Shown here: piece after piece, positions 52,311-62,256 of the stretch
How positions within the stretch are numbered: position 1 is the first letter of the stretch
How the letters are laid out: every line of letters begins with the position of its first letter
From: Rhizobium sp. RCAM05350
GTDB taxonomy: Bacteria > Pseudomonadota > Alphaproteobacteria > Rhizobiales > Rhizobiaceae
Length of the DNA stretch: 64,000 bases
Reading direction: 5' to 3'
NCBI GenBank assembly: GCA_024426085.1
Contig: CP087974.1
Location: 4,320,001 to 4,384,000 of the forward strand
Notes under the pieces: generated by a model
Told to the model about the DNA's origin: nothing
The model's database searches: none
The model's input: only the letters and a program-made list of their open reading frames with translations
Program-made: the position numbers and the translations under genes

Positions 52311-52968
52311 ATGAAGGCAGTGTCTGCGGCGGAAACCGGCGAAAACGACAAGCGTGGCCGCAAGGCATCGAAGGAAACACGGCGCCAGCAATTGATCGAG
52401 GCAACGATCGATCTCGCTCGCCAAGCGGGGTTATTCCGAAACGACGCTCGCCGATATCGCCGATGGCGCCGGCCTGTCGCGCGGTATCGTCAATTTTCAT
52501 TTCGAGAGCAAGGAAAAGCTGCTGATCGCGACGCTGCAGTTCATGGCCGACGAATATGCGGCCCATTGGGGTGCGGCACTGGACAAGGCAGGCGAGGCGG
52601 CATCCTCGCAGCTCTGGGCGCTGGTGGCGGCCGATTTCGACTGCAAGATCTGCACCAAGCGCAAGCTGGCCGCCTGGTGCGCCTTCTGGGGTGAGGCGAA
52701 ATCGCGGCCGACCTATCAGGCGCTCTGCGGCGCCCGCGACGTGAAATACCAGGACTTGTTTGTCGCGCTCTGCGCGCAGCTGAAGGCGGAGGCGTCCTAT
52801 ACCTATGATGCCGAAACCATCGCGCTGGCGCTCAGCGCCATGATGGAAGGCCTGTGGTTCCGGCTGATGATGGGCGACGGGCTGACACGCGAAAAGGCCC
52901 ATGGGGCGGCGATCGAATATCTGGTCTCGGTCTTTCCGGGCCATATGACCCATCAGGGTCCGAAATAG
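52311..52968 (+). CDS. TetR-family regulator, BetI-like, one frame break
   Basis: About 218 residues. DNA-binding part: TRRQQLIEATIDSLAKRGYS, ETTLADIADGAGLSRGIVNF, HFESKEKLLIATLQFMADEY; the C-terminal domain is BetI-like (LAAWCAFWGEAKSRPTYQAL, ALSAMMEGLWFRLMMGDGLT). BetI represses choline-to-betaine genes, so a quaternary amine or its aldehyde is a reasonable effector type here. The break near 52413 has one C gained. It is divergent from oxidoreductase B and directly upstream of a binding-protein and amine-oxidase gene pair. Confidence 0.85.
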
Positions 52969-52999
52969 GGAACAGCTGAAAACGGCGAAGGAGACCGGC

Positions 53000-54082
53000 A
53001 TGCGGATAATGGGAATGGTCAGCCATTTGGGCAGGGCCGCGTTGCTGGCCTCTCTGATTTCCGGCGCGGCGTTTACCGCACGTGCCGCTGACAATATCAC
53101 CGTCTTCGACTGGTCCGGCTACGAGGACCCGGCCTTCCATCCGGCCTATACCGCACAACATGGCGCGGAGCCGGATTTCAGCTTCTTCGGCGATGAGGAA
53201 GAGGGGTTCCAGAAGCTGCGCTCCGGCTTCAAGGCCGACCTTGCCCATCCCTGTTCGCAGAGCGTCAACAAATGGCGCGAGGCCGGGTTGCTGGAACCGC
53301 TCGATACCTCGAAGCTGACCGCATGGAACGACATTCTTCCCGGCATCAAGGCGATGAAGGGCCTGATGGCCTCCGACGACGGCACGGCCTGGTTCCTGCC
53401 GTTCGAATGGGGCAATACGGTGCTGACCTATCGCACCGACACGGTGAAGCCGGAAGAAGTCCAGTCGCTGAAGGCCTTTGCCGATCCGAAATTCAAGGAT
53501 CGCGTCTCGATCGGCGACAATGTCGATGATGCCTATGCGCTGGCAAGCCTTGCCATCGGCGTGAAGGACTGGACGAAGATGACCGATGCGCAGTTTGCGG
53601 AGGCTTCCGCCTTCCTGCGCGACGTGCATAAGAATGTCCGCCTTTACTGGACCGACAATACCGAAGTCAGTCAGGCGATGGCGAGCGGCGAGGTCGATCT
53701 CGCCTGGGCCTGGAACGAGACCGTGACGACGTTGCAGAAGGATGGCGTCCCGGCCGACGTCAAGCGGGACACGGCGGAAGGCCTTTCTACCTGGGTTTGC
53801 GGTTATGTTAGCTTGAAAGGCGCAGAGGGAGGCGAGGCCAAGCAATACGATTTCTTGAATGCGATCAGCGATCCGGCCATTAGTACCTACTTGGTCAATG
53901 ACTGGGGATATGGCCATGCCAACGCCAAAGGAATGGCTGCGGTGGATCCGAAGATCCTGACGACGAAAGGATATGCTGACGTCGATAAGTTCGTCGATAA
54001 GACGCTCTTCCAGTCACCGATGCCAACCGAGTTGCACCAGAAGATGATTGCCGAATTCGAGAAGATCAAGGCAGGCTATTGA
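53000..54082 (+). CDS. ABC transporter substrate-binding protein (PotD type), second importer
   Basis: Intact, 360 residues. Signal peptide LGRAALLASLISGAAFTARA; mature N-terminus ADNITVFDWSGYEDPAFHPA, a PotD-like start. Other segments: GTAWFLPFEWGNTVLTYRTD, FKDRVSIGDNVDDAYALASL, GEVDLAWAWNETVTTLQKDG. Polyamine/putrescine-type binding protein; the ligand is unknown. The stop overlaps the start of the amine oxidase gene by 4 bp. Its ATPase and permease genes lie on the other strand at 55345-58168. Confidence 0.9.
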   Translation: MRIMGMVSHLGRAALLASLISGAAFTARAADNITVFDWSGYEDPAFHPAYTAQHGAEPDFSFFGDEEEGFQKLRSGFKADLAHPCSQSVNKWREAGLLEPLDTSKLTAWNDILPGIKAMKGLMASDDGTAWFLPFEWGNTVLTYRTDTVKPEEVQSLKAFADPKFKDRVSIGDNVDDAYALASLAIGVKDWTKMTDAQFAEASAFLRDVHKNVRLYWTDNTEVSQAMASGEVDLAWAWNETVTTLQKDGVPADVKRDTAEGLSTWVCGYVSLKGAEGGEAKQYDFLNAISDPAISTYLVNDWGYGHANAKGMAAVDPKILTTKGYADVDKFVDKTLFQSPMPTELHQKMIAEFEKIKAGY

Positions 54083-55381
54083 GCGGATATGATGCAGATG
54101 TGATCGTCGTCGGGGCCGGTTTTACCGGCCTTTCGGCGGCTGACGCGCTGGTCTTGGCTGGTCTCGATGTCCTCGTGCTCGAAGCGCGCGACCGGGTTGG
54201 CGGGCGAGTGGAGGCCATGGCTTTTGCCGATGGTGTGGCGATCGATACCGGCGGGCAATTCATTTGCGACGAGATGCCCAATGTGATGGCACTGACGCGG
54301 CGGTTTGGCTTGAGGCTGGCGGAAACGCCGCTGGAGGGCGCCTTCCTCGTTCAGCCGCAGTCGTTTGCCGGGACCGGTTCCTCCTTTGCGGAATCCGGCC
54401 GGATCCGCGCCCGGGCCAACCGGATCGATCCGCGCGATCCGAGTATTGCCGGGCTGACGGCAGGCGAATGGCTTGCCCGCCAGAATGATCCGCCGGGTGC
54501 AAAAGCCAGCTATCAAGCGATGGTCGAAGGGCTCTGGTGCCGGTCGGTCGGGGAAATCCCGCTCTGGTATCTGATCGACAACGACCGGCGCACGATCAGC
54601 AACGGCAACGAGCTGCAATATTTCGCCGAAGGTTCGATCCACGCGGCGGCCGAGGCGCTGGCGGCGACGCTCGGTCAACGCTTGCGGCTCGGCACACCTG
54701 TTCTCCGCATAACCCGCGCAGACGGTTCGGTATCGGTGACGACCGGCGCTGGCGAGGTGTTGACGGCGCGGCAGGTGATCATTGCCGTGCCGCCGGTGGT
54801 GGCGTCGCGCATCGTGCATGAGCCTGATCTGCCGAAGCCGCTGGCCGGAGCTCTGGCCGCCTGGAAGAGCGGTACGGTGATCAAGGTGCTGGTGCGCTAT
54901 GAGCGGCCATTCTGGCACGACCGCGGTTTGAGCGGCATGGTGATGTGGCGCGATACACTCGGGCTTTTTGCCTGCGACGTCAGCAGCGCGCATGCAACGG
55001 CGCTGGTCGTGTTTGCAGGTGGCCCGCTGGCAGCAGAATGGAGCGCGAAGGGACGTACGTTCATCGAGGCGGAAATCCGCCGGCGGCTGGTGGAAGCACT
55101 GGGGGAGGCTGCGGCTGATGTCACGGGGCTGTTGATCCGCAACTGGGTTGGCGACCTCTGGAGCGGCGGCGGCTACAGTGATGTGATCACGGATCTTCAG
55201 GCCTACGGTGCCGAAGACATTCTTCGCGCCGGTGCGCCTGCAGGTCCACTTTGCCTCTTCGGAACTGGCGTCGTCCTTTCCCGCCTATATCGAAGGCGCA
55301 ATCATCGCCGGCCGTGAGGCGGCTGTGCGGGTAATCGCTGCCGCTCAATCGGCCATCGCCACCAGCGCATCCGGATCATAG
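54079..55381 (+). CDS. Flavin monoamine oxidase, one frame break
   Basis: About 434 residues. FAD motif ADVIVVGAGFTGLSAADALV then VLVLEARDRVGGRVEAMAFA and GVAIDTGGQFICDEMPNVMA; middle MVEGLWCRSVGEIPLWYLID, ELQYFAEGSIHAAAEALAAT; C-terminal ELASSFPAYIEGAIIAGREA after correction. The break at 55239 reads GCGCCGCAG as GCGCCTGCAG; the corrected stop is at 55379-55381, so the gene overlaps the convergent ATPase gene by 37 bp. Likely oxidises an amine imported with the coupled binding protein. Confidence 0.87.
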
Positions 55382-56434
55382 GCCAGCCGGATCGGCGCGC
55401 CGACCGGGATATCGTCGGCGCCGAAATTGTTGGTTTCCGACACCGACAATGGCTTTTCGAGGCCGGGCACATCGACGATCAGATGGGTGATCTCGCCGAA
55501 GTAATGCCGGTCGACCACGTGGCCGGTGACTTCGCAATCCGCCTTCGCTTCGTCCCAGAGCACCCGCAGGCGTTCTGGCCGGATGCCGATGGTGGCGTGG
55601 CCGTTGCTCGTGTAAATCCCTTGGGCTTGGCGATGGTGACATTGCCGAAGCGGGTGGTCTCGACGGAGAGATTGATCGGCGCTTTCACTGGTGATTTTCG
55701 CCTTCATGAAATTCATGCCGCCCAAAAAGTCCGCCACCTGACGGGTGAGGGGATGCTGGTAGATCTCCTTCGGGGTCGCCACCTGGGCGATTTTGCCGCC
55801 GAACATCACGGCGATCCGGTCTGACATGGCCAGGGCTTCGTACTGGTCATGTGTCACCAGAACGAAAGTGATGCCGACGGCCTTTTGCAGGGTTCGCAGT
55901 TCGACCTGCATTTCCTCACGCAGTTTCTTGTCGAGCGCCGACAGCGGCTCGTCGAGCAACAACACCTTCGGCCGCATCACCAATGCCCGGGCAAGGGCGA
56001 CAGCTGGCGCTGGCCGCCTGAGAGTTCGTGGGCCTTGCGCTTGCCAAGATGGGCGAGCCGCACCTGTTCCAGCGCATTGCCGACGCGCTGGTGTTCGTCG
56101 CCCGCATCCAGCTTCAGGCGCTTCAGGCCATAGGCGACGTTTTCCTCGACATTCAGATGCGGGAAGATCGCGTAGTTCTGGAACACCATATTGGTCGGCC
56201 GCTTGTTCGGCGGCAGGTCGATCGCCGATTGGCCGTCGATGCGGATATCTCCTGACGTGGGGGTATCGAAGCCGGCGATCGAGCGCGCAGCAGGGTGGTC
56301 TTGCCACAGCCGGAGGGGCCGAGCAGCGAGAAGAACTCGCCGGCGGCAATGTCGAGCGTCACGTCGTCGAGCGCCTTGTAGATGCCGTAGTAGCGGCTGA
56401 CGGCATCGATCTCGATCATTGGGGTGTCAGCCAT
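55345..56434 (-). CDS. ABC transporter ATP-binding protein (PotA type), second importer, four indels
   Basis: About 363 residues. Walker A GPSGCGKTTLLRS, Q-loop MVFQNYAIFPHLNVEENVAY, signature ELSGGQRQRVALARALVM (corrected), Walker B LLLDEPLSALDKK, switch VTHDQYEALAMSDR; C-terminal TOBE-like domain ATIGIRPERLRVLWDEAKAD. Indels near 56287 (a GC unit gained), 56003 (net one base lost), 55688 (a GC unit lost) and 55618 (one G lost). Its start overlaps the PotC stop. Confidence 0.85.
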
Positions 56435-57249
56435 GGGCGGCGGCTCCAGCTTTGAGGCGGTGTTCGGCGCGGCGGCGCAGGATTTCGGCCGTGGTGACGA
56501 GGATGATCGACAGGGCAATCATGATACTGCCGAGCGCCAGCACGCTTGGCAATTTGGCCGCAAAGCGCAGCTGGCCCCAAATATAGACCGGCAGCGTCGG
56601 CTCGGTTCCCGACAGGAAGAAGGCGAGGATGAATTCGTCCAGCGAGATGGTGAAAGAGACGAGCAAGCTGGAGATGATCGCCGGCGCTACCACCGGCAGC
56701 GTCACCCGGCGGAAGGTGCCGAAGGCGGTTTCGCCGAGATCAAGCGAGGCTTCCTCCAGCGAGCGGTCGAAACCATCGAAGCCGGAGATCAGCACCGACA
56801 GCGCATAGGGGAGGCAAAACACCGTCTGGCCGAGAATGACCGTTGCCAGCGACAGCTCGATGCCGAGCTGCAGCACGATCATCAGCAGCGACACGGCGAC
56901 GATGATTTCCGGTAGAAAGAGCGGCGCCATCAGCAGCCCTGTCGTAGCGCTGGCCACGGAACTTGTAACGGGTGATGGCGCGGGCGGCACAGATGGCAAG
57001 GCCGGTGGAGAGAATTGAAACGGTGATGCCGACGATCAGGCTGTTGCGGGCCGCTTCCAGCATAACCGTATTGCCCCAGAGCGAGGCGTACCATTTTGTG
57101 GTGAAACCGGCGAGAAGGAAGGTCGTCGAGGCGGCATTGTTAAACGAGAAGATGGGTAGAAGCAGGATCGGCAGATAGAGAAAGGCAAGGTAGGCCGTCA
57201 CGTAGACAGGCAGCCAGCGGGATTTTTGAATGCCGTGACGACCGCTCAT
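56427..57249 (-). CDS. ABC transporter permease (PotC type), second importer, one frame break
   Basis: About 274 residues, six membrane segments (VYVTAYLAFLYLPILLLPIF, LLMAPLFLPEIIVAVSLLMI, ALGSIMIALSIILVTTAEIL). EAA loop LEEASLDLGETAFGTFRRVT. The break near 56955 has one C gained between YKFRG and SATTGLL. Start overlaps the PotB stop (ATGA). Confidence 0.86.
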
Positions 57250-58168
57250 TTTATGCGCCTCACGAAGAGTTTCAGCGCCGGTACCATAAGCCCGGCCATG
57301 GCGGGAGACGACCACCATGGTGGTGACGGAAAGGGCAGCACCCAGCGGCCAGTTGGCGCCCTTGCCGAATTGCGCCTGGATAGCGGTGGCGATCATCACG
57401 CCGTCCTTGCCGCCGACCAGCTTCGGCGTGACGTAATCGCCGACGGTCGGGATCATCACGATCAGGAAGGCCGAAATGACGCCCGGCAGCGACAGCGGCA
57501 GGGTGACACGCAGAAAGCTCCAGAACTTGTTATCGCCGAGATCATGCGCCGCCTCGATCAGCGATCGGTCGATCTTTTCCAGCGAAACATAGATCGGCAG
57601 GATGGCGAAGGCGGCCCAACTGTGGACCAGCGTGATGATCACGGCGTTGGAATTGTAGAGCAGGGTGGTCACCGGCTTGTCGATCAGCCCGGTGGACATC
57701 AGTCCTGTATTCAGCACGCCCTGATAGCCGAGAATGACCTTCCACGACATGACGCGCAGCAGATAGCTCGTCCAGCACGGGACGGTGATCAGGAACAGCC
57801 AGAGGTTCTTGTGGACGCCGCCATGGAAGGAAATGAACCATGCGACGGGATAGGAAAAGGCTACAGTGATGATGCTGACCGCGAGAGAGATTGTCAGCGA
57901 TCGCCAGAGCAGGTCGCGGTAGATCGGTTCCGTCAGCACTGACGCGGTAATTCTCAAGCGTGAAGCTGCGGTCGATGGTCAGGTAATCCTGGGACCAGAA
58001 GCTGTAGGCGATGACGATGAGGACCGGCAGGAAGAGCAGCGCCAGTGCGTAGAGCAGGGTTGGCGAGATCAGCGTCAGCCCCTTCGCCTCGTCGCTCGCC
58101 GCCCAGCGGCGCCCGGACGCAGGCGGCACTTTGATCTCCGTTCGTGCGGAGCCCGGCAGCGCCACCAT
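57246..58168 (-). CDS. ABC transporter permease (PotB type), second importer, two frame breaks
   Basis: About 307 residues. TM segments include LISPTLLYALALLFLPVLIV and SLTISLAVSIITVAFSYPVA; EAA loop LIEAAHDLGDNKFWSFLRVT. Breaks: about 57948 (one GC unit lost, restoring ENYRASVLTEPIYRDLLWRS) and 57305 (one C gained, restoring VVVSAMAGLMVPALKLFVRR). The ATG at 58168 is chosen; a TTG at 58201 is also in frame. First gene of the permease-permease-ATPase operon, divergent from the aminotransferase, with an operator-like dyad between them. Confidence 0.85.
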
Positions 58169-58327
58169 CAGCGCCGCCCTTCCGGCAGTGCGCCGGTACA
58201 ACAGTGAAAATGCAGGGATCGTATCATGTCATCCGTCCCGGGCGGTTTTCCGCCTGTTCTTTGTTCCCGATTTGAGAATGAGCGCAAAACGGGATTGAAC
58301 GCAAGTGTTTTTTCTGCCAATATTGAT

Positions 58328-58341
58328 TGAACGGACATTCA
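58328..58341. promoter_or_regulatory. Candidate BetI/TetR-type operator, site 2 (divergent)
   Basis: TGAACGGACATTCA, in the context ATTGATTGAACGGACATTCA, is an imperfect dyad with the same TGAA/TTCA arms as sites 1 and 3 but 4 bp wider. It lies between the second importer's permease genes and the aminotransferase gene in an AT-rich promoter region (58200-58417). Confidence 0.5.
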
Positions 58342-58417
58342 GAATAAATGTAATTGATATTTTATATCAATTGTTTGAAATTGAAATTTAGTCAGGAAAT
58401 ATTTGTGGAGATAGCGA

Positions 58418-59829
58418 ATGGCAGCGAAACGCGAAGACGTGATCAGCTCTTTGGAGGCTTCGGAAAGCATGGTTGCCCTCGCCAAGGATCATCTCGTTCA
58501 GCCATGGCCGACGGCCGGTGAAATCGGTGCCGAGGCGCGAGGTGGCATCGTCAGCGGCGACGGCATCTATGTCATCGATGGCGAGGGGCGAAAACTGATC
58601 GATGGCCCTGCTGGCATGTGGTGCGTCAATGCCGGCCATCGGCGCAAGGAGCTTGCCGACGTGCTCTACCAGCAGGCCATGGACCTGTCCTACAATTCGC
58701 CGTGGTATACGATGAACGAGCCGTCGGTGACCCTGTCGGCGCGGCTTGCTGGTCATGCCCCCGGTGATCTCAATCACGTCTTCTACACGACCGGCGGTTC
58801 GTCTGCAGTCGAGACGGCGCTGCGCTTCATGCAGTTTGCCAACAATGTCAAAGGCCGTCCCGAAAAGAAGCTGATCGTTTCGCGGCAGGGCGGCTATCAT
58901 GGCTCGACCTATCTGTCGGCTTCGCTGAACGGCCGTCCGCGCGATCATGACTGGATGGACAGCGCCAGCGAGCAGGTGGTCAAGCTAACTTGCCCCAATC
59001 CTTTCCGCCGGCCTGAGGGGATGAGCGAGGCTGAATTCTGCGATGTTCTTGTTGAAGAGTTCCGGGGGGCATCGAGGCGAGGGGTGCGGACCGCATCGGT
59101 GCATTCATTGCCGAGCCGGTGATGGCATCCGGTGGTGTCATCGTGCCGCCGGAAGGCTACCTACGCCGGATGCGGCAGCTCTGCGCCGACAACGATATCC
59201 TGTTCATCGCCGACGAGGTGGTGACGGCGTTCGGGCGGTTGGGGCATGTCTTTGCCTCCAAGGATGTCTTCGGCATCGAGCCGGACATGATCACCTTCGC
59301 CAAGGGTGTGACCTCGGGCTATTTCCCGCTCGGCGGGGTGATGATCTCGTCGCGCCTGTTCGAGGAGTTGCGCCGGTCTAACCATCCGGATGCGATGTTC
59401 GCCCATGGGCTGACTTATTCCAGCCACCCGATCGGCTGCGCCGTCGCGCTGAAGAATCTCGATATCCTGGAGGAAGGGCTGCTCGAGCATGCGCGCGCCA
59501 TTTCCGCCCATTTCCAGGCGAGTCTGAAGACGCTCGAAGACCTGCCGCTGGTCGGCGAGGTCCGTGGGCTCGGGCTGATGGCCTGCGTCGAATGTGTCGC
59601 CGATCGTGTCCACAACAATCCGCTGACGCTTGATCTCGAAGTCGGAAAGCGCATCGACAGGCATTGCCAGGAACTCAGGCTTCTGGTGCGGCCGCTGATC
59701 AACATGTGCGTGATGTCGCCGCCGCTGACCATCACCGTGCCGCAGATCGATGAGATGACCGCGATCCTGCGCAGCAGTATCCGCCGGACCATGGATGAAC
59801 TGGTGCGCGAAGGGCTTTGGCACGGCTGA
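58418..59829 (+). CDS. Class III aminotransferase (PLP), one frame break
   Basis: About 470 residues. N-terminal part KDHLVQPWPTAGEIGAEARG and GPAGMWCVNAGHRRKELADV; PLP phosphate region VFYTTGGSSAVETALRFMQF, the aromatic stack SRQGGYHGSTYLSASLNG, Asp of LFIADEVVTAFGRLG, and the PLP Lys in MITFAKGVTSGYFPLGGVMI. The break near 59065 has lost one G from a G run (restoring GGIEARGADRIGAFIAEPVM). Members act on beta-alanine, polyamines, taurine and similar omega-amines with pyruvate as acceptor. Probable role: removal of the amino group from an omega-amino product of the pathway. Confidence 0.88.
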
Positions 59830-59881
59830 GGGATAGACATTCTCTTGAGCATGGCATCCATTCCCCACCATGCTCAATTTT

Positions 59882-59913
59882 AAAGGGCCGGTTTTTACCG
59901 GCCCTTTCTTTTT
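59882..59913. terminator. Bidirectional terminator between aminotransferase and Rieske genes
   Basis: AAAGGGCCGG and CCGGCCCTTT pair around a short T-rich loop and are followed by CTTTTT on the plus strand, with A residues on the other flank. The two genes are convergent here. Confidence 0.85.
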
Positions 59914-59918
59914 GTTCG

Positions 59919-61116
59919 TCAGGGAGTGGCGGACCGCAGCCGGCTGTTCATGTTGGCCATCTCCCGCTCGTCCGGGGCCGCGGCAAGGTTCATCACCGGC
60001 AGGATGGCCCGCAGATGGTCGTGATGGGTGCGCACGCCATATTCGAGATCGGACAGGTAGAACCCGCTGAAGGCCTTCGAGGTCATGGATTCGTTCGACC
60101 AGATGGTCAGCTGTACATCCTCCGCCTGCGTATCGCGATCGATGCGGTGGGCGAGATAGCGGGCGGCACGTTGCTGCCGGGTTTCGTCGTGTAGCGGTAG
60201 ATACCGCCGCGCAGCAGGGTTTCGCCGGTCGAGAGCGGAAACTCCTGATAGAATTGCACGGCCTCCGGCGTCACGGCAATCACCGCATTGGCGAAGATGC
60301 CGTAATAGATCCAGGCCTTGCGCAGACGGTCCGGCAGGTGCGTCGCTTCCGGGGCGATCTTGACATAGTTGCGCACGCTCCAGCGCCTCCCGGCATGCGG
60401 ATTGCAGGTGGCAAAGGAGCGGCAGAGACCGTTGACGAAGGGCTCGTCGTAATAGGTCGAGCCATAGAGGTCCTGCAGCGCCGGATGCGCCATCGCGACA
60501 TGGTAGCCTTCGTTGTCGACGTCGGACGGATTTCCAGTTGACCGGAGAGGCCTGCGTCCAGAGATTGCCAGCGGCAACCATCTCTTCGGTGCGATATTCG
60601 CCGAGTTCAGCCGCGAAGGGCTGCATCAGTTCTGCAACGGAAGCTTGAGGTCCGGGGGCAAAGCGGATGAAGACGAAGCCCATCCACACTTCGAGATCGA
60701 GTGGCAATAGCCCGAATTCCTGCTTGTCAAGCGGCGGGAAGGAGCGGGGGCGGGCGGCGCCCCGCAGCGTCCCGTCGAGATTGTAGACCCAACCGTGGAA
60801 CGGACAGACCAGCGCGTTGCGGCAGGTTCCCTTGTCGTCGGCGACGACGCGTGAGCCGCGATGGCGGCAGATATTGTGGAAACCGCGCACGGTGCCGTCC
60901 TGGTCGCGCAGGATCAGCGCGCTCGCCGACGACATCCATGGTGATGTAATTTCCGGGTTCCGGCACATCCGAAATGTGGCAGGCGATCTGCCAGTGTTCA
61001 CGGAAAACATGTTGTTTTTCAAGCTCGAGCAAGGCGTCGCTGTGATAGCACCAGCCGGGCAGGCCGCTCCGGTCCCAGTCATTGGGTACGCCGATGTTTC
61101 AGGTCATTTCGTTCAT
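59919..61116 (-). CDS. Rieske-type (ring-hydroxylating/N-demethylating) oxygenase alpha subunit, three frame breaks and an early TGA
   Basis: About 400 residues. Rieske cluster ligands are in NICRHRGSRVV (CxH) and LVCPFHGWVYN (CxxH). The catalytic iron site is in VDNEGYHVAMAHPALQDLYG with the expected Asp, two His and Glu spacing. N-terminal NIGVPNDWDRSGLPGWCYHS and EKQHVFREHWQIACHISDVP resemble CntA, GbcA and stachydrine demethylase-type enzymes that attack quaternary amines. Breaks near 60929 (a GC unit lost), 60527 (bases lost) and 60192 (one C lost). The only suitable ATG (61116) is followed five codons later by TGA at 61099-61101, probably CCGAAAAC misread as CCTGAAAC. No reductase gene is adjacent. 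Confidence 0.86.
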
Positions 61117-61131
61117 GAAGTTCCCCATTAT

Positions 61132-61151
61132 TTGCTGAACGTTCATTCAAT
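61132..61151. promoter_or_regulatory. Candidate BetI/TetR-type operator, site 3
   Basis: On the minus strand ATTGAATGAACGTTCAGCAA, with palindrome TGAACGTTCA, lies 16 bp upstream of the Rieske gene start. It differs from site 1 at only two central bases, which keep the dyad symmetric (TA to CG). Confidence 0.72.
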
Positions 61152-61301
61152 ACAATCACATTTCCCTATCAAAAGGAATAGCTTGTGAAATGGCGGGGGC
61201 CGTGAATCTCTGCGGTCTGCTGATTTTTCGGCCACTGGGAAGGGGATCCCATATGGTGCGGCGACATTTTCCTCTGTTCAGGGGAGCCGTCGGTCGAACG
61301 C

Positions 61302-62110
61302 CTATTTATCCAGTTCTGGATAAACCCGATCCAGAAAGCCCGGTCGGAGCTTTTCCCCCATCATGCAATCAGACGCGGGGAGCGTCTGCACCGGGATGAT
61401 CCGGTCGACAGCCTGGTTGCCACTCACCTCCATCACCAGCTTCTGGCGGATGGCAACGGCGAAATCCTCCGGCTGGTGAACCGGCAGAACGAACGAGCCG
61501 GGGCCGCCAATGACGCAATCTGCGTAATAGCGGTCGAGCGACCCCTGTGTTCCGGATGGGCGAATGAGAATGGCAAGACCATTGATGATAATGCCGCTGG
61601 CAACCGCCGCGTTGCGGGCAGGATCGACCGGAGGGCCGAGATTGTTCGGGCCGTCTCCGGAGACATCGACCACCCGGCGCATCGCGTCGTAGGGGCTGGC
61701 TGATATCAGTTTCGATGCGAAGCTGATGGCATTGGAAATCGAAGTGCCGCGGCGGGTGAAGACCGGCCGGGAGGCAAGATGTTCGGCCAGCGCTGCGGCA
61801 TCCTGTGCATCGTCAATCAATTGCCAGCCGACGACGGAGGTTTCGTTGACGCTGCCGGCCCATTCGAAATAGTTGATGGCGATACGGCCGGTAAGGCCGG
61901 CGGTGACCGCGTTGATGAAATCCGGATGGCGCAGAGCCTCGACATAGCCCATCCGCTGCACACGTGCTTCTTCGAGATCCATCGAGCCTGACATATCGAC
62001 GGCAGTACCAGCGCGACATCGACTTGAGACATGTCAGCGGCCGATGTCGTGACTGGGGTGCTTGAAAGCGTAAAAAGCATCGCAAGTGTTGTGAACATTG
62101 TGTCATCCAA
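61302..62110 (-). CDS. DUF1194 von Willebrand A-type secreted protein, one frame break
   Basis: About 270 residues. Signal peptide FTTLAMLFTLSSTPVTTSAA, then DVALVLAVDMSGSMDLEEAR with the MIDAS DxSxS motif across a break near 62006 (one G lost). Other DUF1194 marks: GYVEALRHPDFINAVTAG, IAINYFEWAGSVNETSVVGW, GTSISNAISFASKLIS, VDVSGDGPNNLGPPVDPARN, ADCVIGGPGSFVLPV. The role is unknown; likely periplasmic metal-dependent protein binding. Confidence 0.85.
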
Positions 62111-62256
62111 TCACTGCTGCGGATCGTATGAAATTAAAATGTAACACAAGTCGTACGTCACGTGACCGTTCCGGATACGGGCGACTTCAACAATCGGTGA
62201 TTTGTATCGGTTGTTACCTTGTGGTGAAACTGACGATCGACTGGGGTGGGTCTGCA

